A stretch of DNA of 64,000 bases. Source: Clostridiales bacterium. GTDB lineage: Bacteria > Bacillota > Clostridia > Christensenellales > CAG-314. Below are positions 53,741-62,700 of this stretch, piece by piece. The stretch is taken from assembly GCA_022508305.1 (NCBI GenBank), contig JAFLVM010000001.1, forward strand, positions 437,347-501,346, in the 5' to 3' direction. A program made the position numbers and the translations under genes. Each line of letters begins with the position of its first letter. The stretch's first letter is position 1. A model generated the notes under the pieces. It made no database searches and was not told the origin of the DNA. It saw only the letters and a program-made list of their open reading frames with translations.

Positions 53741-56700
53741 TTATTTCTTCATTCTGCGGCTGATAATTGCTGCCACAGCTATTAGCGCGAACAATTGCGC
53801 TACAATTGCTACTGCCGCTACGCCGACTTCGTTGTCGCCTGCGTAGTGACCCAATGAGTCTCCGCATACCGTACAGAAACCGAACAGCCAGTTGTGACCG
53901 TGTACAATTTCCTCTCCGCATACGTCGCATACGCCGCGGTGGCTTTCGTAGCCGTCGCTTATCCATTCGGATACGCTGTGGCCTGCGTAGTCACTCTTAG
54001 CGCCGCATACCAAGCATTCGTGCCAGTGACCGTCTGCGTCAATAGTCCACTCGTCACTCCATACGTGGTCTTGTCTTACATCTGCGCCGCAGATCGTGCA
54101 AGTTCCGCTGTGAGTTTCGTCAAGGTTTGCTGTTGCGCTGTCAAGTACGTGTTCTGCTACGTCTCTACGCGCGCCGCATACGCTACACTCTTTCCAGTGA
54201 GATACGCCGTCGGACATCCAATCCTTAGACCAAACGTGGGTGTGCGCTCCGTTGCCTCCGTTGTCGAATTCGTAATTATCTACAAATCCTTCAAGTTTGC
54301 CCTTACCGTAACCGCCTGCTTGCGCTGCTTCTGTGGGTGTTGTTGCTTGACCTACCTTCTTCTTGGCTTGTTCGTAAGCTTCTTCGAGAGCTTGCTCGAC
54401 TTCTGCTTTCTGCTCGGGATCGAAGTCGTCTCTGCCCTCTAACGCGTCAAGCTCGTCTTGGTAAGCTTGCTCGATTTCTTGCAATGCTTTTTCCTTAGCT
54501 TTTGCCAACAAGCCGTCTTCGTCTACAGCGTCTGCTGCTTCACCCAGAGCGCTTTCGAATTCGTCCAAAGACTTCTCTGTGTCTTCGTAGCTGCCTTCGC
54601 CGTTCAGGAGATCTTCAAGTTTCTTTTGAAGGTCTTCAAGACGCTTCTTGAGGTCTTCAAGTTCTTTCTCTTCTTCGGGAGTCAAGGGATCCTTGCCTTC
54701 CAACTCTTCGATACGGTCTTCAATCTTCTTTTCAACTTCGCCGAATCTGTCTTCAAGCTCTTGTTGCTTTTCTTCGGAGAGTTGTCCGCAACGGGTACAA
54801 ATGCCGGTTGTTTCGTCGAATTCGTGTCCGAGCGCGTCAATTCTACCTGCGTTGCTCTTCCATTCGTCGAGATTTTCAATCTTGCTTGTGCCGTTAGCGT
54901 CTGAGAAGATGCTTGCGCACGTTGAGCAGATATAGTAAGCCTTGTGTCCGATTGCCGTACAGGTTGCAGGTACTTCCGCTACGCGTTGAAGCTTGTGCTC
55001 TTCGCTTGTAAGCTCCGTTCCGCAGGTGACGCAGTTCTTGACGTGCTTGCCGTCATTGCCTGCTTGCCATCCGCCGGCTACGTGTGCGCTTACCAGATAC
55101 TTGTTACCGCAATCTTCGCAGTACTTGTAGTGGTTGCCTGCTTCGTCAACTAACCACTTGCTGTCAGTGTGAGGAGCTTCGTTCTTGTGCATACCGCAGC
55201 TTTCACATTCATCCCAGTGAGAGTCGTTGTTGAAGTTGGGCTTCCACGTGTGGGTGTGACCAGTGCCGGGTGTGGTTGAAGGATCGTATTCGTCTACCAA
55301 TCTTTCAAGCTCTTTCGCGCCGTCAGCTGCTGCCTTGTCTGCTTCTTCCTTGCTGGTTGCTCTGTTGATGTTCTTGAGAGCATCTTCGTAAGCTTCTGCA
55401 AGTTGAGCAAGTAGATCGGACTGTTGCTCGGACGTGAGCTCGCCGTCTGTTACTGCTTTCTTCTGCTCGTCGTAAGCTTTGTTAAGCTCTTCTTGCGCTG
55501 CAAGCTTGTCTTGCGCCAAGTTGTCAACAGTTTCATCTGCTGCATCTCCCAAAGCGTCAAGTACGTCGCCGATAAAGTCGTCTAAGTCGCCGTCGATGTC
55601 GCCGCTTTGCAATGCGTCGAGAGCATCTTGCAATTGCTTAATCTTGTCTTCGAGTTCCTTGATCTTCTCATCGTCCTCGGGAGATTGAAGTTCGTCCTTC
55701 TTCTTTTCAAGGTCTTTGATGGCTTGATCAATGTCGTCTTCAAGTTCTTTCTTGAACTCTTCGTCCAGCGCGTCGCATACGGAGCAAACGTGCGTCGTTT
55801 CATTGAAGCTGTGCGCTTCCGTTACAGGCTCGCTACATACGGAGCAGGTGCCTTCGTGGTTAACGTTGTCCACCTTGGTTGCGCCGTCACCCATTGTGTG
55901 AGTAGCTCTGCCGTATTCTTGTTCGCAAGTTTCGCACTTCTTGAAGTGTTCGCCGTCTTCTGCCGTCCAACCGATGTCGCTCCATACGTGAGGCGTGTAG
56001 TCGTACTGCTCTCTGCAGACTGCGCATACGCTCCAGTGACCGTTCTCGTTGTGGTATGCAGAGTCGGTGAAGCTACCCTTTGCTACGTGAGCTACTGTTA
56101 CTTCTTTGCCGCATACTGCGCAAGGTCCGGTGTGACCGCTTTCGTTTGCAGAGCGTACAAGAGTTACGCTGTGAGCTTCGTGTTCCATTGCGTAGCCGCA
56201 TTCGTCCGTACATTCACGGTAATGCTTGCCTTCGCTGTCTTCCTTCCACTCACTCCAGGTGTGAGCTACTTCTTCAGTCGTTTCACACTTAGAGCAGGTT
56301 CTGCTGTGTTTCTCAGCGCCTGTGGTTGACCAGTCACGCCATTCGTGATCTGCAGTTACTGTCAATTCGCAGCCTTCTACTACGCAGGTGCCTTCGTGTT
56401 TGTCACCGGCAGGTGTCCACTCGTCGTCAACTACTGCGTTTGCGTCGTGTGTTTCCTTAGCGCCGCAGTCGTCGCAGGTTCTGACGTGTTTACCTTCGTC
56501 TTCGCCTTCGCCCTCTGCCCATGCGCCAAAGCTGTGTTCTACGGGTTCGGTTTCGTACTCGCAATCTTTACATTCTTGATGATGCTTTCCGTCGCCGTCA
56601 TCGTAGTACTTGCCTTCGAAGTCGTGAGCCTTCTTGACAGTTACGTTACAACCGTCTACTGCGCAGGTGCCTTCGTGGTGAACGCCGTCTTCGGAAGGTG

Positions 56701-59700
56701 TCCACTTGCCGTCAACTACTTCGTCAGCGTCGTGTGTTTCCTTAGCGCCACACTTGTCACAGGTTCTGACGTGTTTACCTTCGTCTTCGCCTTCGCCCTC
56801 TGCCCATGCGCCAAAGCTGTGTTCTTCAGTTACCTTCAGTTCGCAACCGTCTTCTGCGCAGGTGCCTTCGTGTGTGTTGGTACCTTCAACAGGTGTCCAG
56901 TCGGTGACGCCTTCAAGTTTAGGTTCGTGTGTTTCCTTCTTGCTGCAGTCGTCGCAGGTTCTGACGTGTTTACCTTCGTCTTCGCCTTCGCCTTCAGTCC
57001 AAGCGCTCCACTTGTGTCCTTCTTCTTCCGTCTTGTACTCGCAGTCTTCTGCCGTACATTCACGGTAATGCTTGCTGCCGTCTTCCGTCAGTTTCCATTC
57101 GCCCAGAGTGTGAGCCTTGGTTACTGTCAGTTCGCAGCCGTCGCCACCGTTACACGGACCTTCGTGCTCGCTACTGCCGGTTGAGGTCCAACTGTCTGCG
57201 TCTGCTACGTGTGTTTCTTTCTTGCCACAGTCTTCACAGGTTCTTACGTGCTTGCCGAGGTCTTCTGCAACACCTTCAGCCCAGTCGCTCCACTTGTGAG
57301 CAGCTTGCGCGCGTTCCATACCGCATTCGGTGCAGTGACCTGTGTGATTGTCGCCGTTATCCTTCCAAATAACACCGGTGTGTTGTCCGTGGTTCGTTGT
57401 GTATTCGCAACCCTCCACGTCGCACTTTTGATAGTGTCCGGTTGTTTCTTGTACCCAAATCAACTTGTGCGATTGTTCTACGTCTTCCTTGCTGCAGACG
57501 TCGCACTTACCTACGTGATTTGTTCCGTCTTTGTCTGTCCAAGAGCTTACTTGGTGAGCAGCGTATTCGTGTTTAGCGTCGCAACCTTGGTCTGCGTACT
57601 TACATGCGTACCAGTGACCGTCGTTGTCTGAGCTGTAATCCTCTGCCCATTCGTGAGCTTCTTCTACCGTCGTACCGCAATCGTCGCAATCACCTTGGTG
57701 TTTGTCGCCGACGTTGGTCCAACTCGTTACGTTAATTTCGTGCTCGTCGCGAGCTTCGCACTTACTGCACGTTCTGACGTGTTTACCGTCTTCCGTAGTC
57801 CAATCGCTCCAAGCGTGTCCTTCCGTTACGGTGTTGTCGCAGTACTTACACTCACCTGTGTGACCGATGTCATTTCCGCCGTTCGACCATTCATACTCGT
57901 GGTCTTGTTCGTTGCGGAACTTACAGGTGTCGCACACTTGATAGTGCTTGCCGTTGCTTCCGTCAGTCCATTGGTCTTCTGCCCATACGTGACTTACGTA
58001 GCTACTGTCATTCTTGGTGCCGCAAACGGTACATGTCAGCCAGTGACCGTCAACGTCGCCTGTGTAAAGCGTTGACCATACGTGCGCGCTCTCGTCGATT
58101 TCCGTTGCGCCTCTGCCTGTCTTCCAGTTTGCAAGAGCTTCGGCGTTACCGATGATATCGCTGCCGCTCTCGTCCGCGAAGTAGGTTCCGCAGGTTGCGC
58201 AGTACCAGTACTTGTTGTAACCGGGTGCTCTACACGTTGCGTCTTTGCCGGGCATTTCGGCAAGTTTGTGAGCTTCTGTCAATACGTAGCCGCATTCAGT
58301 ACACGTTCTTGCGTGGTTGCTGCCTTGTTCTACGTAGTCGCCGTAGCTGTGACCTGCAAACGCTGTTCTCTCACCGCAAACCGTACAAATCAGCCAGTGA
58401 CCTGTGCTGTCGTGGTTGTTAGCGTCGTGTAGGTCGCCGCTTGTTACGTGCGCCATCGTTACCGTAATTCCGCAAACGTCGCAAACACCTTGGTGAGTGT
58501 CGCCGACTTTGTAAGCTTTGGTAAGAACGTGAGCGCCACGGTTTGCTTTGTCTTCTACGCCGCAAAGCGTACATACTCTGTAGTGTTGTTGTGTTGCAGT
58601 GTCGTTAGACCAATCGCCCCAAACGTGACCGTTCGTGATGTCTTTACCTATTCTGCCTTCGCTTTCCAGCCATGTTTTCAGAGCTGTCTCGTTGCCGATT
58701 ACACCTGCACATTCTACGTCCTTGAAGTAGATTCCGCAATCTGCGCAGTAGTAATACGGTTTATAACCGAAATCTTTACAGGTTGCTGCCTTGCCTTCGT
58801 TTGCTACAAGGTGGTGTTCTTGTTCAACAACTCTGCCACCGTGCGCTTCGTCGGAACCGTACAAGCATTCAAGACAGTATCTGTAGTGAAGCTTGCCTGT
58901 GTCATGCGCCCAAGCGCTCCATTTGTGAGCAGCTTCGTTAATGCGATAGCCGCATTCACATTCGTACCAGTGGCTTGCTGCGTCGTAGGAGTACGCTAAC
59001 AAGTTTGAACTGTGCTCTACTTCTTCGGAGGTGTAGCCGCACTTTGTGCACAATTGATAGTGCTTGCTTACGCCTGTTTCTGGATCGGTTACGATTCTGT
59101 ATACGAGATATCCTTCGTGATCGCAAGCACCCGGTTCATATACGAGTCTGTCAAGACGTCCGTCTGTGTTATGCCAGATGTCAAACGCTTCTTGGTCACC
59201 GATTTCTTGCTTGCCCTCTGCATCCTTGTAGTAGATACCGCAAACAGTGCATTGATAGTACTCTAAGTAGCCGTACTCTTTGTCGGTGGGCTCGATTCTG
59301 TTGGTCTTTGTCAGAGCGTGAGCCGCTTCGTCGTACTTTTGACCGCATTCGCACTCTTTGTAGTGCTTGCCGTCGTTTGTCTTATATTCAATGTTATCCC
59401 AATCGTGAGCTACGTAGCTACCGGGTTTTTGCGCGCCACAGCCTTCGACTTTACATTCAATCCAATGACCGAATACGTCGTGTGAGAGCGTGTCGCTCCA
59501 TTCGTGACCGTTTACTGTGTCGTAGTCAATTCTACCTTCGTTTTGTTTCCAATTTTCGAGGTTAGCAATTGCTTTGAGACCGTCAACGTCTTCGAATACA
59601 CCTCCGCATTCGCAGGTGTAGTACGCCTTTACGCCGTACGCGTTACACTTAGCAGCTACTGCGGGAACGTAAGTCATTGCGTGTTGTTCGGTGTAGCTGA

Positions 59701-62700
59701 ATGCTGATGGGCATGTTCTACAACGCTTTGTGTGCGTGCCGTCTGCATTTACTACCCAATAAACGTTGTGTTCTTCTTTCTCTTGGCTCGGATCAATCGC
59801 GCCGCAAGTCGAACATTCATACCAGTGATAGTTCGCGTCGAAGTTTCTCTTCTCGTATTGATGTACGTGATCCTCAATCGCGCCGTCGGAACCTGCAGGT
59901 ATCAAACCGTCGGTTACGAGCCATTCGTCGATGTTGGGAATGATGTGTTCGTCAGCGCAATCGCTATTCGAATAGTAAGTGCCGCAAACCAAGCATTGCC
60001 AGTAAGCATAGTGACCGTTTTCCGATTGAGTTGCAGGTTGTTCTGCATACGCTCTCAAAGTGTGAGCAGCTCTTTCGTATTCTTGTCCGCAGGTTGCGCA
60101 CTTCTTGTAGTGACCGTCTGCGCTTACAATCCAATCGCCTGTGCTCCAGTCGTGATCTTCAAACTCTGCTTTAGCGTGGCAGATAGCGCAGTTGAACCAG
60201 TGACCGCTTACGTCGTGGTTGTTGTTGCCGTCGTAAGACTCGCCGTCTGTTACGTGGCTCATGGTTACCGTCAGTCCGCAAATTGTGCAGACGCCTTGGT
60301 GTCCGTTGCCAACAGGTGCAGCGCTTGTCAATACGTGCTTGTCTTGGAGGTCAGTAGCGCCGCATACGAGACATTCAACGTAGTGATTGCCCTTGCCGTC
60401 GTCCTTCCAACCGCTCCAAACGTGGCTCAAACCGTCGTTGGGGATCTTGCCAAGTCCGTCTTTCCAGCCTTCGAGGTCGGTTTCGTCACCAATCTTGGTG
60501 TAGTCAACCTTCGAGAAGTAGGTGTCGCAGTCTTTGCAGTAGAAGTAAGATTCGAAACCTGCGTTGCTGCAGTCAGGAGCTTGACCTGCTACTGCAACGA
60601 GCTTGTGTTCTTCTTCCAATGCTACGTAACCGCATACGCTACAAGTCTTGACGTGTGTTGCGGGATTTGCGCCGTCATCAACCGTCCAAGCGCCGAGCTT
60701 GTGCTCTTCGCCTTCGCGATAGCCGCACTTCGTACATTGCTTGTAGTGGCTTACAGCGTCCTTAATCATTTCGTCGTAAGTATGCAGTCCGTCGCTAGGA
60801 TCATCGTATACTTTGACGTCGCCGCAGATTGTACACTCTTCGTAGTGAGAAGCGCTACCTTCGTAGTATCTGTACACGTATGAGTGGTTGTTGTCTTCGC
60901 ACGGATCTTCCGTGTAAGAATCGAGTTTCTTGAGCAAACCGCCGTTTTCGTCGATCTTCCAAGCGTTCAAATCAGCGATACGAACGTCGTTTTCGTCATA
61001 GGCTTGACCGCAAAGAACGCACAGCTTGTAAGCCTTGCAGCCGTTAGCTTCGGTTGTAGCCTTGACTTCGTCGAAGTATTGGAATGCGTGCTCTCTTTCG
61101 TCGTACTTTTCTTTACAGTCGGGACATTCCTTCCAATGTTTGCCACTTGCATCGGCAGTTTCGTCACACTTGTAGGAAATCTTGTTCCAATCGTGAGTTA
61201 CGTAACTACCGGGTTGTACCGTGTGACATTCCGAGCACTCTTTCCAGTGAGCAACCACGTTGTGTTTGTCTTCGTATACGTGACCGTTGACTGTGTCGAG
61301 TTCGATTCTGCCTGCGCCCTCCGTTGTACGCCACGTGTCAAGTTCCATAGTGATTTGGATGAGACCGTTAACGTCCTCGAAGTTAGCTTCGCATTCGCTG
61401 CAGGTATAGGATGCCTTGTAGCCGTACTCTCCACAAGTAGCTACCTTGCCTTTGTTATACGTCATTGTGTGAGCTTCGGAAATGCTGTAGTCGCATTCGT
61501 CGCAGCTCCATTCGTGCTTGCCGTCAGCCGTTACAGTCCAGCGGATTGCGCTGTGATCGTTTTCTTCTTGACGGTCGCCGCAAAGCGAACATTCTTGCCA
61601 GTGTTGTTTTGAATCGAATTTGTTTTCGTAACTGTGAGAGCATTCGCCTTCGAGTTGCTCAAGGTAACCTTCGCCTGTCTTCCAATCTTCGGGATCGATA
61701 GCGTTGATACCTTCGCTGTCGGAGTAGGATGCTCCGCAGTCAGAACAGGTGTAGAAGGTCTTGTAACCGTCGTGTTCCGTCGTAGCGGGTTTGGAATCAG
61801 CCACCATGTCGTGAGCCGACTCGCCGTAAACCTGTCCGCAGTCGGGACATACCTTGTAGTGAGTGCCGTTGTCGCCGGGTACGAATGAACTGTCTGTGTG
61901 ACTAGCAAAGTTGATTTTTTCGCCGCACACTTCGCAACTCGTCCAGTGACCGCTTGCGTCGTGGTTACCTTCGTCACGTACGTCGCCGCCTTTGCTGTGA
62001 GGCATTTCTACAAGCAGTCCGCAGCCTTCGCAGTAACCCTTGTGGTTGTTGGAGTTTTCAACAGCTGTTGCGCTTGTTACAGCGTGTACACCACGGTTAA
62101 CTGTGTCTTCAATGTTGCAAAGGGTACAATGTCTGTAGTGTTCGTGCGTGTAGGTGTCGTCCTTCCATTCGCCCCAAACGTGACCGTAAGTGGAGTCGAT
62201 AGGCAGACGTCCGCCATTCTCACTGACGTCGGTTGCAAGCCACAAATCGATGTTTTCGATTTCTTTCATACCGTCTACGTCAGAGAAGTACTTGTTACAG
62301 CCTACGCACTTGTAGTATTCAAGCGTACCGTAGGAGTTACAGGTGCTGTCTACGCGAGCGATAGTTTCGAGAGTGTGAAGTTGTCCGTTACGAGCGCCAC
62401 ATTCGCGGCAGACCTCGAAGTGAGAACCGTTACCGGATTCCAAATCCGTGTTCCAAACGTGATCTTGCTTTTCAAGCGCTTGGTCACAGTATTGGCAAAC
62501 CTTCCAGTGTCCGGTAGCGTCGGAGTGTTCTACAGTGTAAGTCGCGTCATCAGCTATGCTGTGGTCTTGCTTAAATTGATTCATGCAGACCGAGCAGTAA
62601 GCCATGTGAGTTTCACTACCGTTGCTGTGGAAGTCCATACCAACGGCAGCCTTGTGCGCTTCAATGTTTTGACGAGCGTTACACTTTGAACATTCTTGCC

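Noticed and set aside
53727-53966. N-terminal extension of the Ig-like protein gene to 53966
   Set aside because: The extension runs over the 3' end of the giant gene in another frame, is Arg/Ser-rich and has no ribosome site; the ATG at 53726 has GAGG and leads into the membrane helix.
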